Positions 42,284 through 50,991 of a DNA stretch of 64,000 bases are shown piece after piece. The first letter of the stretch is position 1. Each line of letters begins with the position of its first letter. A program made the position numbers and the translations under genes. The DNA comes from Limnohabitans sp. Jir72 (lineage in GTDB: Bacteria; Pseudomonadota; Gammaproteobacteria; Burkholderiales; Burkholderiaceae_C), in the NCBI RefSeq assembly GCF_003063575.1, contig NZ_NESC01000003.1, positions 1-64,000 of the forward strand, in the 5' to 3' direction. The notes beneath the pieces were generated by a model, which saw only the letters and a list, made by a program, of their open reading frames with translations, searched no databases and was not told where the DNA came from.

Positions 42284-44094
42284 AGCGATGCTCCAATTTC
42301 CTGAGGAAAATATTTTTGAATGCAGCGCACCGGGTTGGGTGCCGCTTGACCGAGACCGCAAATGGAGGCGTCGGTCATCACCACGTTGAGGTCTTCCAGT
42401 GTGGCGTTGTCCCAGACCGGGGCGTCCATCAAAGCGGCCGCTTTGGCCGTGCCCACACGGCATGGCGTGCACTGCCCGCAGCTTTCGTGGGCAAAGAAGT
42501 TCATCATGTTCACAGCAGCATCGCGGGCTTTGTCTTGGTGTCCCAACACAATCACGGCCGCTGAACCGATGAAGCAGCCATACGGCTGCAGGGTGTCAAA
42601 GTCGAGGGGAATGTCCCCCATGCTGGCGGGCAAGATGCCACCCGAAGCGCCACCTGGCAAATAGGCATACAGCTCATGGCCTGGGGCCATGCCGCCGCAG
42701 TATTCGTTGATCAACTCTTTGACCGTGATGCCCGCTGGCGCGAGTTTCACCCCGGGGTGTTTGACGCGTCCGCTGACGCTGAAACTGCGCAAGCCTTTGC
42801 GCCCATTGCGGCCAAAGCTGCTGAACCATTGCGGCCCCCGCTGCACGATGTCGCGCACCCAAAACAGGGTTTCGAAGTTGTGCTCCAGCGTCGGGCGGCC
42901 AAACAGGCCCACCTGCGCGATGTAAGGCGGGCGCATGCGCGGCTCACCCCGTTTGCCTTCAATGCTTTCGATCATGGCGGACTCTTCGCCACAGATGTAG
43001 GCCCCGGCACCGCGGCGCAGCTCGATCAAGGGCAACTTGCAAGGCGGGTTCGCCTGCAACTTGGCCAACTCGGCCTCCAGAAGTGCGCGGCAGCCGTGGT
43101 ATTCGTCACGCAAATAAATGTAGCAAGCGTCAATGCCCACCACCTGCGCGGCCACCAGCATGCCTTCCAAAAAACGGTGCGGGTCGCGCTCCAAGTACGT
43201 GCGGTCTTTGAAGGTGCCAGGTTCACCTTCGTCGATGTTCACAGCCATCAGTTTGGGGGCGGTTTGGTCGCGCACGATGCGCCACTTGCGCCCGGCCGGA
43301 AAGCCCGCGCCACCCAAGCCGCGCAGGCCCGAGTCTTCCATGGCCTGGATGCACGACTCTGCGTCGAGACGCCCCGACGCGACGTCCCTGAGCAAGGCGT
43401 AACCGCCTTGCGCCAAATACGCGTCCATGCCCACATAGGCGGGCGCGGTGCTCACATCGGACACAGGCGAGACCGCTTGTTCTGCCAACGCTGCCGCATC
43501 GAACTGCGCTTGGTCTGCAGCCTTGGGGTGGCCGTGCAAGTTGGCAGTGACGGCCTTGGCCACCGCCTCGGTGGTGGCAAAGGGCACGGGGTGCTGGTGC
43601 ACCACCACCGCAGGCGCTTGCTCACAGCGGCCAATGCAAGGCGCTGCGATCACACGCACATCGCCTGAACCCAAAATTTGGGGCAACCGGGCCAATAAAT
43701 CTTGCGCCCCAGCCAGCTCACAGCTCAAGCCATCACAGACCCGCACGGTCAGGCCAGGCGCGGCCTCGTCACCCTTGATCACTTCAAAGTGGTGATAGAA
43801 GGTCGCGACCTCGTACACCTCGGCCATTGGGATGTTCATCTCTTTGGCCAGCGCCACCAGATGGTGATCGTGCAGCCCGCCGAAATGGTCATTGAGCACA
43901 TGCAAGTGTTCGATCAACAGATCACGCCGATGCGGTGCCGCACCCAACAATTCGCGCACAGCGGCCAAAGAAGCATCGTCTGTTTGACGGCCTTTGAGTT
44001 TGCTTTTGGAACGGATGCGTTGACGCATGTCATCGACCGTGGCCAAGGTCACGGCAGGCGACGAATCGGAGACTGAATTTTGTGAAATTTTCAT
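42280..44094 (-). CDS. fdsB: NAD-dependent formate dehydrogenase, fused diaphorase (gamma-beta) subunit
   Basis: A 604-residue fusion of a NuoE-like and a NuoF-like part. The N-terminal part holds the [2Fe-2S] cysteines Cys120, 125, 153 and 157. The C-terminal part has the NADH/FMN loop LRGLGGAGFPAGRKWRIV, EPGTFKDRTYLERDPHRFLEG, GAGAYICGEESAMIESIEG and the last cluster ESCGQCTPCRVG. It passes electrons from the catalytic subunit to NAD. I start at the ATG at 44094 (MKISQNSVSD). In Rhodobacter the two halves are the separate FdsG and FdsB; the fused form is as in Methylobacterium FDH1. It is first in a two-gene operon. Confidence 0.93.
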   Translation of the reverse strand: MKISQNSVSDSSPAVTLATVDDMRQRIRSKSKLKGRQTDDASLAAVRELLGAAPHRRDLLIEHLHVLNDHFGGLHDHHLVALAKEMNIPMAEVYEVATFYHHFEVIKGDEAAPGLTVRVCDGLSCELAGAQDLLARLPQILGSGDVRVIAAPCIGRCEQAPAVVVHQHPVPFATTEAVAKAVTANLHGHPKAADQAQFDAAALAEQAVSPVSDVSTAPAYVGMDAYLAQGGYALLRDVASGRLDAESCIQAMEDSGLRGLGGAGFPAGRKWRIVRDQTAPKLMAVNIDEGEPGTFKDRTYLERDPHRFLEGMLVAAQVVGIDACYIYLRDEYHGCRALLEAELAKLQANPPCKLPLIELRRGAGAYICGEESAMIESIEGKRGEPRMRPPYIAQVGLFGRPTLEHNFETLFWVRDIVQRGPQWFSSFGRNGRKGLRSFSVSGRVKHPGVKLAPAGITVKELINEYCGGMAPGHELYAYLPGGASGGILPASMGDIPLDFDTLQPYGCFIGSAAVIVLGHQDKARDAAVNMMNFFAHESCGQCTPCRVGTAKAAALMDAPVWDNATLEDLNVVMTDASICGLGQAAPNPVRCIQKYFPQEIGASL

Positions 44095-44141
44095 GGAGGA
44101 TCGATTGAAACATAAGCGTGCACACGCGGTTTTGCACAAAC

Positions 44142-44182
44142 CAAAAAGCCCCGCCAACGCAATGACTGCGGCAGCGGGGCTT
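44142..44182 (-). terminator. Terminator of the transporter gene
   Basis: The minus strand reads AAGCCCCGC-N19-GCGGGGCTT followed by TTTGG, an intrinsic terminator between the MFS transporter stop and the NAD-formate dehydrogenase operon. It implies that the fds genes have their own promoter in 44095-44141. Confidence 0.85.
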
Positions 44183-44217
44183 GATCAGGCGCTTGGCCCG
44201 ACGTGACTAGGCGTGCA

Positions 44218-45864
44218 TCAGGCGAAAAACTTCGCGACGCTGAGCAAGGTGCGGTAGATGCCCCAAGCCAAGGGAATGCCAACAGCCACCCAAGCCAAGG
44301 CCACGAACATGGGGTTCACAGCATCCGACCCTGAGGCTTCACCACCGCGCACCACTTCAGAGGCGACCGCCTTTTCGTGGGCCAAGCGTTTTTCGTGGGC
44401 CAGCTCGTCTGCCGTCATGAACCATTTGTCGTTCAGTGGTTTGACCAGCAAATTGCAAATCAAGCCCACCACCAGCATGCCCACCAGGATGTACATGGTT
44501 TGGTTGTAAACCTGTTCACGCGGGATGCCCAAGCCCAGTTGGTATTCGCGCATGTAGTTCACCACCACCGGGCCAAGCACGCCCGCCGTGGCCCATGCCG
44601 TGAGCAAGCGGCCATGGATGGCACCCACCATTTGTGTGCCAAAAATGTCGGCCAAGTAAGCCGGCACAGTTGCAAAGCCACCACCGTACATGCTCAAGAT
44701 GATGCAGAAAGCGGCGACAAACAACACAATGCTGCCCGCAGCGGCGCTGCCTGGCACACTGAAATACAGCACGCCGCCCAGCACAAAAAACACGATGTAG
44801 GTCAGCTTGCGACCCAGCTTGTCAGACAGGCTGGCCCAGAAAAAGCGGCCACCAATGTTGAACAAGCTCAAGAGCGCAGTGAAACCCGCAGCCACCGTGG
44901 CAATGGCTTTGAGTTGGTCCTTGTCCAGGTCACCAAACTTGGCAGGAACACCGATCAAGGTGCCACCAAAGACTTCTTGCAGCATGGGCGAAGCCATGCC
45001 AATCACACCGATGCCTGCGCTCACGTTCATGCACAGCACCATCCAGATCAGCCAGAACTGGGGAATGCCCCAGACTTTGCTCACATGCACATGGCGCTGC
45101 GTGATCATGGCGTTGTTGGCCTGTGCAGGGGGTGGGGTCCAGCCCGCTGGCTTCCAACCCGTTTCAGGCACGCGGTAACCCAGAGCACCGGCCATCATGA
45201 ACACGAAGTACACCAAGGCCATGACGATGAAAGTTTGCATCACACCCACGTCGGTGGGGGTGGCGAAATACTTCATCAGGTCAGCGGCCAAAGGCGAGCC
45301 AATCATCGCGCCGCCGCCAAAGCCCATGATGGCCATGCCTGTGGCCATGCCGCGGCGATCGGGGAACCACTTGATCAGGGTCGAAACGGGCGATATGTAA
45401 CCCAAGCCCAGCCCAATGCCGCCGATGATGCCGGAGCCCACAATCATGAGCCAGAACTGGTGCAGGTAAATGCCCAAGGCCGACAGCAACATGCCGCCGC
45501 ACCAACACAGGGCCGACACCACACCCGCCTTGCGGGGACCTGCGCGCTCGAGCCAGCCGCCCCATGTGGCCGCACTGGTGCCCAACAACACAAAGAACAG
45601 GGTGTACATCCAACCCAAGGTTGAAATTTGCCAGTCGCAACTGGTGGTGAACAGTTGCGCCCAGAACCCCACATCAGGGCCACATTTGACGGCATCCTTG
45701 ATGCCGATCGCTTTGGACAGCGGCAACCAAAACACCGAAAAACCATACGCCATGCCAATGCACAGGTGAATGGCCAAAGCTGCAGGAGGGACCAACCAAC
45801 GGTTAAAGCCGGGGCCGGCAATGATCCGTTCTTTGTCCAACCAACCAGGTGATTGAGTCGTCAT
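44218..45864 (-). CDS. Oxalate/formate antiporter-family MFS transporter
   Basis: A 548-residue inner-membrane carrier with twelve helices of the OFA family. Features are RWLVPPAALAIHLCIGMAYGFSVFWLPL, the loop GWLERAGPRKAG, GYISPVSTLIKWFPDRRGMATGMAIMGFGGGAMIG, and LFNIGGRFFWASLSDKLGRK in the second half. An extra soluble stretch follows the sixth helix, and the C-terminal region has a charged HEKRLAHEKAV segment. I chose the ATG at 45864 (MTTQSPGWLD), which has a GGAG site; an ATG seven codons upstream is the alternative. Placed between boxA and the fds operon, it may move formate, oxalate or a related carboxylate. Confidence 0.85.
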   Translation of the reverse strand: MTTQSPGWLDKERIIAGPGFNRWLVPPAALAIHLCIGMAYGFSVFWLPLSKAIGIKDAVKCGPDVGFWAQLFTTSCDWQISTLGWMYTLFFVLLGTSAATWGGWLERAGPRKAGVVSALCWCGGMLLSALGIYLHQFWLMIVGSGIIGGIGLGLGYISPVSTLIKWFPDRRGMATGMAIMGFGGGAMIGSPLAADLMKYFATPTDVGVMQTFIVMALVYFVFMMAGALGYRVPETGWKPAGWTPPPAQANNAMITQRHVHVSKVWGIPQFWLIWMVLCMNVSAGIGVIGMASPMLQEVFGGTLIGVPAKFGDLDKDQLKAIATVAAGFTALLSLFNIGGRFFWASLSDKLGRKLTYIVFFVLGGVLYFSVPGSAAAGSIVLFVAAFCIILSMYGGGFATVPAYLADIFGTQMVGAIHGRLLTAWATAGVLGPVVVNYMREYQLGLGIPREQVYNQTMYILVGMLVVGLICNLLVKPLNDKWFMTADELAHEKRLAHEKAVASEVVRGGEASGSDAVNPMFVALAWVAVGIPLAWGIYRTLLSVAKFFA

Positions 45865-45884
45865 CCAAGTACTCCAGAAGTTCA

Positions 45885-45898
45885 TTGATGTTGATCAA
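45885..45898. promoter_or_regulatory. FNR/ANR-type box upstream of the transporter
   Basis: TTGATGTTGATCAA is a perfect match to the FNR consensus TTGAT-N4-ATCAA, centred about 27 bp upstream of the transporter start. Further GATCAA half-sites lie at 45921, 45939 and 45985. So close to the start codon it would more likely repress than activate, unless the transcript starts further downstream than expected. Confidence 0.45.
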
Positions 45899-46068
45899 GC
45901 CGCGTCGTCGGCATAACTTGGATCAAGAGAACTTGCAGGATCAACGTCAATACTGAACAAAAACTTACATAAACCAACAATCCAGATCAAACCGAGGGAT
46001 AACCATGGCCTGCTACCCGCTCAAAGTTTTCATTGGAATGATTAAAAAAATTCAAATGAATCAATAAG

Positions 46069-47382
46069 TCAATAAGTCTCCAAATGCAGGCGGCCTTCTT
46101 TCTTGAGCACGCCACCGATGGCTTCCCAGTCCAGACCGGCGTTTTGTGCGATGTCGCGCAGCGCCATGACCACGCCCTCTTCCATGCTCTTGAGGCCACA
46201 CACATAGAAACAGGTGTTGCCGTCTTTGAGCAGCGCCGCCACATCGGCAGCACGGTCGCGCAGGGCGTCTTGCACATAGCGCTTGGTTTTGCCTGCTTCA
46301 CGAGAGAAAGCGAATTCGATGTCGATGAAATCTTTGGGCAAGTTGTTGAGCGGTCCAAAGTACGGCAACTCGGCAGGCGTGCGTGCACCAAAGAACAGCA
46401 TCAACTTGCCGCCTTCGAACTTGCCGCTGGCGCGCAGGCGGCGGCGCCATTCGGTCATGGCGCGCATGGGTGCAGAGCCCGTGCCGGTGCAGATCATGAC
46501 GATGTTGCTCTTGGGGTGGTTGGGCATCAAGAAGCTGGCACCGAACGGGCCGATCACCTGCACTTTGTCACCCACATTCAGGTCGCACATGTAGTTGGAG
46601 CCCACGCCGCGCACCGGTTGACCGTCGTGGTCTTCGAGCACGCGCTTGATGGTCAGCGACAGGTTGTTGTGGCCGGGACGTTCGCCATTGCGGGGGCTGG
46701 CAATGGAGTACTGGCGGGCGTGGTGCGGCTTGCCTTTGGCGTCTTCGCCTGGGGGCAAGATGCCGATCGACTGGCCTTCGAGCACGGGGAAAGGCAAGTT
46801 GCCGAAGTCGAGCACGATGTGGTGGGTGTCGTAATCGTGTTGGCCATCCTGTTTGCCGACTTCGGTCACGCGCAGGTTGCCGGTGACGGTGGCGGTGATG
46901 GTTTTCTCGGCAGCCTTGGGGCCATACAGGTTGGTGTAGGCATGCGCAGCCGACCAAGGGGGAATGGTCGCGCCGAACTGGGCGGAGTTGAAGCCCGAGG
47001 CAACGGCGGTTGTGACCGCCGATGCCGACGAGGCGGCGGCCGCTTGCACAGCGGCTTGCGCTTCTTCCTGAGCAGCGCCCGCATCGCCACCACCAGCCGC
47101 AGCCAGTTCTTCGGCGCTCAGTTCAGCAGGCAGTTCATCCCACTTGAGTTGTTCTTCGATGCTGTAGGCCTTGGCCTTGGGCATCATGCGCCAGTTGTCA
47201 ATCGAGCCTGTCGGGCATGGTGAGATGCAGTCCATGCAACCGTTGCAGATGTCGGCCTTGACCACGTAGTTGAGCGAGTCGTGCGTGATCGCGCCCACCG
47301 GGCAGATCGCTTCGCAGGTGTTGCAGCGGATGCAGATCTCGGGGTCGATGACGTGCTGTTTGATCAGGATGTCTGTGCTCAT
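46069..47382 (-). CDS. boxA: Benzoyl-CoA 2,3-epoxidase reductase subunit BoxA
   Basis: BoxA moves electrons from NADPH to the BoxB oxygenase in the aerobic CoA-dependent benzoate pathway. The 437-residue protein has two N-terminal [4Fe-4S] sets (Cys17, 20, 23, 27 and Cys46, 49, 52, 56), an Ala/Glu-rich flexible linker (about 88-128), and a ferredoxin-NADP reductase-like domain with [10 protein letters not shown] for FAD and [15 protein letters not shown] for the nucleotide. The ATG at 47382 follows an AGGAGG site. It is the third gene after boxC and boxB, separated from boxB by 341 bp that hold two large hairpins. Confidence 0.96.
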   Translation of the reverse strand: MSTDILIKQHVIDPEICIRCNTCEAICPVGAITHDSLNYVVKADICNGCMDCISPCPTGSIDNWRMMPKAKAYSIEEQLKWDELPAELSAEELAAAGGGDAGAAQEEAQAAVQAAAASSASAVTTAVASGFNSAQFGATIPPWSAAHAYTNLYGPKAAEKTITATVTGNLRVTEVGKQDGQHDYDTHHIVLDFGNLPFPVLEGQSIGILPPGEDAKGKPHHARQYSIASPRNGERPGHNNLSLTIKRVLEDHDGQPVRGVGSNYMCDLNVGDKVQVIGPFGASFLMPNHPKSNIVMICTGTGSAPMRAMTEWRRRLRASGKFEGGKLMLFFGARTPAELPYFGPLNNLPKDFIDIEFAFSREAGKTKRYVQDALRDRAADVAALLKDGNTCFYVCGLKSMEEGVVMALRDIAQNAGLDWEAIGGVLKKEGRLHLETY

Positions 47383-47474
47383 GGAATGCCTCCTCAGGCT
47401 TTCGGTGTTGTGTTTTGTGTCTATCGGAACTGCTGCGGCTGGGGTCTGGGTCTGCAAAGACCGCTGCGCGATAA

Positions 47475-47528
47475 CTTGGGGCGGGGGCCCTCATACTGGG
47501 GTACCAGAAATCGGCGCCCCGCCCCAAG
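47475..47528. repeat. Hairpin element 1 in the boxB-boxA spacer
   Basis: A hairpin with a 12-bp perfect stem (CTTGGGGCGGGG / CCCCGCCCCAAG) and a 30-nt apical part that contains an inner stem-loop CTGG-GGTA-CCAG. The apical part (CCTCATACTGGGGTACCAG then AAATCG) is clearly related, in inverted orientation, to that of hairpin 2 at 47597-47675. It lies 93 bp upstream of boxA. Confidence 0.85.
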
Positions 47529-47596
47529 CCATCCCACAGCTGAAGGCCGATTCAAGCTTTGGCAGTCTACAGGCGTTTGTGGATGACAAACCCCAT

Positions 47597-47675
47597 GCAG
47601 TTGACAGAGGAAGGGGCGGGTGACGATTTTTCGGTACCCCGTTATGAGGAACCCGCCCCTTCCTCTGTCAACTGC
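47597..47675. repeat. Hairpin element 2 in the boxB-boxA spacer, 25-bp perfect stem
   Basis: Arms 47597-47621 and 47651-47675 are perfect inverted repeats of 25 bp (GCAGTTGACAGAGGAAGGGG and so on) around a 29-nt apex. Read on the minus strand the apex is CCTCATAACGGGGTACCG then AAAAATCG, with an inner stem CGG-GGTA-CCG. Together with hairpin 1 it fills most of the 341-bp spacer 47383-47723; nothing else is seen there. It could act as a transcript-stabilising or partial-termination structure between boxB and boxA. Confidence 0.9.
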
Positions 47676-47723
47676 CGCCCCCGCAACAAAGCAGAGGCAG
47701 CAGTCGATCAGTGAATCAACGCA

Positions 47724-49151
47724 TCAGTTGAAGCGAACGTAATCAAAGTCCACAGGCTGACGGTTGATGCCCATGACGGGTGGCGCGATCCAGTTGGCAA
47801 ACTTGCCTGGCTCGACCACACGGCCCATCAGGCTGGCCACATAAGCGCGGTCTTCGTTGGTGGGCAACCACTCGGCCACTTGCGCCATCCACTGCTCGTC
47901 GGTCACCACTTGGCCATCGGGCGTGATTTTGGAGCCGGACAAAGAACCGATGTTGCGGTGGAAGGCTTTGTGCGGTGCCTTCAATGTGAAAGGAATGCCC
48001 GCTTTGCTGATCACACGGTTCCAACGCTCGATGCCGCCTTTGGAGTCGGTGATGTAGTCGTCGCGCAGCACTTCGTTCAAGGCGTTGAGCATCGGCACTT
48101 CTTTTTCGATCAGCTTGCCGTCTTCGACCGACAGGATCTTGTAGCTGTTGCCCTTCAAGACGTGGTCATCACCACGCTTGCCTTCTTCGTAACGGCCCTT
48201 CAAGCCGGAGCTGTAGAAAGTGGCCGCGTTGGACGACTCGTCGGCACCGAACAAGTCGATGGTCACCGAGAAGTGGAAGTTGATGTAGCGCTGGATGGTC
48301 GGCAGATCGATCACACCGGCAGCGCGCAGCTTGGCCACGTCGTCGGTTTTCAGCTGGTTCATCACATCCACGGTGCGCTGGATGGTGCGGCTCACGCCAG
48401 ACTCGCCCACAAACATGTGATGTGCTTCTTCGGTCAACATGAACTTGGTGGTGCGGGCCAGGGGGTCGAAAGCCGACTCGGCCAAGGCACACAACTGGAA
48501 CTTGCCATCACGGTCGGTGAAGTAGGTGAACATGAAGAAGGACAACCAGTCAGGGGTCTTCTCGTTGAAGGCCTGCAAGATGCGTGGATTGTCTTCGTTG
48601 CCGCTGTTGCGCTGCAACAGGGCGTCGGCTTCTTCACGGCCGTCTTTGCCGAAGTATTTGTGCAACAGGTACACCATGGCCCACAGGTGGCGGCCTTCTT
48701 CGACGTTGATCTGGAACAGGTTACGCAGGTCGTACATGCTGGGCGCAGTCAGGCCCAGGTGACGTTGTTGCTCGACGGATGCGGGCTCGGTGTCGCCTTG
48801 CGTCACGATGATGCGGCGCAGGTTGGCGCGGTGTTCGCCAGGCACGTCTTGCCAGGCTTTTTCGCCGATGTGGTCACCAAAATGGATCTTGCGGTCTTGC
48901 TCACCGGGGTTCATGAAAACGCCCCAGCGGTAGTCACGCATCTTGACGTGGCCGAACTGGGCCCAGCCTTGCGGGTCCACGCTCACGGCGGTGCGCAGGT
49001 ACACGTCCATGTCGGTGGAGCCTTCGGGGCCCATGTCGTCCCACCAGTTGATGAAGTTGGGCTGCCACTGCTCCAAGGCGCGTTGCAGCGTGCGGTCTTC
49101 GCTCAGGTTGACGTTGTTGGGGATTTTTTCGCTGTAGTTGATACCGGACAT
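47724..49151 (-). CDS. boxB: Benzoyl-CoA 2,3-epoxidase oxygenase subunit BoxB
   Basis: BoxB is a diiron enzyme that converts benzoyl-CoA with O2 to the 2,3-epoxide. The 475-residue protein has the ligand-bearing motifs NVEEGRHLWAMVYLL (E-x-x-RH, residues 150-155) and MLTEEAHHMFVGESG (EEAHH, 241-245), with QGDTEPASVEQQ before them, in keeping with the BoxB ferritin-like core. The start at 49151 follows a GGAGAA-type site 23 bp after boxC. Length is as in Azoarcus BoxB. Confidence 0.97.
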   Translation of the reverse strand: MSGINYSEKIPNNVNLSEDRTLQRALEQWQPNFINWWDDMGPEGSTDMDVYLRTAVSVDPQGWAQFGHVKMRDYRWGVFMNPGEQDRKIHFGDHIGEKAWQDVPGEHRANLRRIIVTQGDTEPASVEQQRHLGLTAPSMYDLRNLFQINVEEGRHLWAMVYLLHKYFGKDGREEADALLQRNSGNEDNPRILQAFNEKTPDWLSFFMFTYFTDRDGKFQLCALAESAFDPLARTTKFMLTEEAHHMFVGESGVSRTIQRTVDVMNQLKTDDVAKLRAAGVIDLPTIQRYINFHFSVTIDLFGADESSNAATFYSSGLKGRYEEGKRGDDHVLKGNSYKILSVEDGKLIEKEVPMLNALNEVLRDDYITDSKGGIERWNRVISKAGIPFTLKAPHKAFHRNIGSLSGSKITPDGQVVTDEQWMAQVAEWLPTNEDRAYVASLMGRVVEPGKFANWIAPPVMGINRQPVDFDYVRFN

Positions 49152-49174
49152 GATGTTCTCCTGGTGAAAAATTT

Positions 49175-50833
49175 TTAAACGCGGTTCAAATCGAATTGAA
49201 CTTTTTCGCCTTTGCCATAGACCTTCAGGGCACCTTTTTCGCCGACGGCGTTGGGGCGCTGGAAGATCCAGTTTTGCCAGGCGGTCAGGCGACCAAAAAT
49301 GCGGGTGAGCATGTTTTCTTGGCTGGCGAAACGCAAATTGGCTTCCAGACCGGTCAGCGCGTCAGGCGACATGGACGAACGCTCTTCCAGGGCCAGGCGG
49401 ATTTCGTCCGCCCAGTCGATGTCGTCAGGGGCTGCAGTCACCAAGCCCAGGGCCAAAGCCGCGTCAGCGTCCAGCGCTTTGCCGATGGCGCCGCGAGCGG
49501 CTTCCATGGCCGGCACTTCTTCGTAGAAGCGGCGCTGCAGGCGGGTTTGGTCGTTGACCATGGGGAAGAAACCGAAGTTCATTTCGTTCAGCTGGATCTT
49601 GGGGGCCTTGGCCTCGTCGTCCGGCAGCGCCAGCATGTAGGCGCGGTCGGCGCAGAAAGCCAATTCGGCAAGTGTGCCGACAAAACATGTCCCCTCTTCG
49701 ATCAGGGCGAACAGGCTGCGCGAGGTCACGTCCATGCGGGCCAGGGTGCGGCGCAGGTGGCCGATGGTTTCACGCACAAACCAGTGGTCTTTGTGGGCCA
49801 GCATGGTGGCGTCCGAGGCCAACACGGCGGCGGCGTCGCCAGCTGTCTTGAGCACCCAGGTGCCGATGTCGAGTTCGTTGGTGCGCATGTGCAAGATAGC
49901 GTCATCCAGTTCGCGCACCATTTGCAGCGGCCACCAGTTCATGCCTGCGGCTTCGATGCCCGCGATGTCGGTAGGCTGTGCGGTAGCTGGGGCCTTGACG
50001 GTGAAGGTGGCGATGCGCTTGGCGCGGTCGATCTCCACCGTGACGTTGGTGTAAGTCAGCGCATCGGCAGCGATGGTGCGGTTCAAAGGGGTCAGTTCCA
50101 CGCCCTTGACGCCTGCAGGGCGGATGCTGCCAGCGGCCAATTGGGTGGCGCGTGCCTTGACCACGTCCTTGAACACGGCGGGCTTGGCGATCGCGTCGAC
50201 CAGGCGCCAGTCCACGGCTTTTTGACCGCGCACACCTTCCACGCTGGTGCAGAAGATGTCGGCCAGGTCGTGGCGCACATGGCGCTTGTCGGTCACGCGG
50301 GTCAGGCCGCCGGTGCCAGGCAACACGCCCAGCAAAGGCACTTCAGGCAAAGACACCGAAGAAGAACGGTCGTCCACCAGCACGATTTCATCGCATGCCA
50401 AGGCCAGCTCATAGCCGCCGCCAGCGCAAGCGCCGTTCAGGGCCGCGACGAATTTCAGACCGTCGTGCTTGCTGGAGTCTTCGATGCCGTTGCGGGTTTC
50501 GTTGGTGAACTTGCAAAAGTTCACTTTCCAGCCGTGGGTGGACACACCCAGCATGAAGATGTTGGCACCGGAGCAGAACACGCGGTCTTTCAAGCTGGTC
50601 ACCACCACCGAGCGCACTTCGGGATGCTCGAAGCGGATGCGTTGCAGCGCGTCATGCAATTCGATGTCCACACCCAAGTCATAGCTGTTGAGCTTCAGTT
50701 TGTAGCCAGGACGGATGCCAGCGTCTTCGTTGATGTTGATCGACAAGGTCGCGATCTCGCCATCGAAGGCCAAGTTGATGTGCTTGTATTGGGAAGGGTT
50801 GGTTTGGTAGTCAACCTGTGGCGATGTTGTCAT
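49175..50833 (-). CDS. boxC: 2,3-Epoxybenzoyl-CoA dihydrolase BoxC
   Basis: BoxC opens the epoxide ring hydrolytically, giving 3,4-dehydroadipyl-CoA semialdehyde and formate. The 552-residue protein consists of two crotonase-like halves. The first has SVVVTSLKDRVFCSGANIFML and ALNGACAGGGYELALACDEIVLVDD with LPEVPLLGVLPGTGGLTRV, the oxyanion-hole region; the second has SLFALIEEGTCFVGTLAELAFCADRAY. It is the first gene of boxC-boxB-boxA and is preceded by a cluster of TGCA motifs that BoxR likely binds. Its release of formate explains the nearby formate dehydrogenases. Confidence 0.97.
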   Translation of the reverse strand: MTTSPQVDYQTNPSQYKHINLAFDGEIATLSININEDAGIRPGYKLKLNSYDLGVDIELHDALQRIRFEHPEVRSVVVTSLKDRVFCSGANIFMLGVSTHGWKVNFCKFTNETRNGIEDSSKHDGLKFVAALNGACAGGGYELALACDEIVLVDDRSSSVSLPEVPLLGVLPGTGGLTRVTDKRHVRHDLADIFCTSVEGVRGQKAVDWRLVDAIAKPAVFKDVVKARATQLAAGSIRPAGVKGVELTPLNRTIAADALTYTNVTVEIDRAKRIATFTVKAPATAQPTDIAGIEAAGMNWWPLQMVRELDDAILHMRTNELDIGTWVLKTAGDAAAVLASDATMLAHKDHWFVRETIGHLRRTLARMDVTSRSLFALIEEGTCFVGTLAELAFCADRAYMLALPDDEAKAPKIQLNEMNFGFFPMVNDQTRLQRRFYEEVPAMEAARGAIGKALDADAALALGLVTAAPDDIDWADEIRLALEERSSMSPDALTGLEANLRFASQENMLTRIFGRLTAWQNWIFQRPNAVGEKGALKVYGKGEKVQFDLNRV

Positions 50834-50877
50834 GGGTGTCTCCGATGGAAGGAATGGGTTTGACTTCGGTCAAAAAA

Positions 50878-50947
50878 TGCATTTCGCTGCATGTTGATTG
50901 GAAGTTTAGTGCAGACCTTGCCCGCCATCAATATGCACTTTAATGCA
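50878..50947 (-). promoter_or_regulatory. TGCA cluster upstream of boxC: likely BoxR operators
   Basis: Five TGCA tetramers occur in 70 bp (50878, 50888, 50910, 50934, 50944), two of them within ATGCATT or AATGCATTT palindromes. BzdR/BoxR-type regulators are known to bind TGCA-containing repeats at box/bzd promoters. The cluster lies directly upstream of boxC in the boxR-boxC spacer. Confidence 0.65.
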
Positions 50948-50991
50948 TTTACTAAGTATTTACCCTAGGAATTGAACATCTTCGCCCGGCC

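Noticed and set aside
49196..50863. 555-codon plus-strand open frame
   Set aside because: It mirrors boxC almost exactly; boxC motifs and operon position are convincing.
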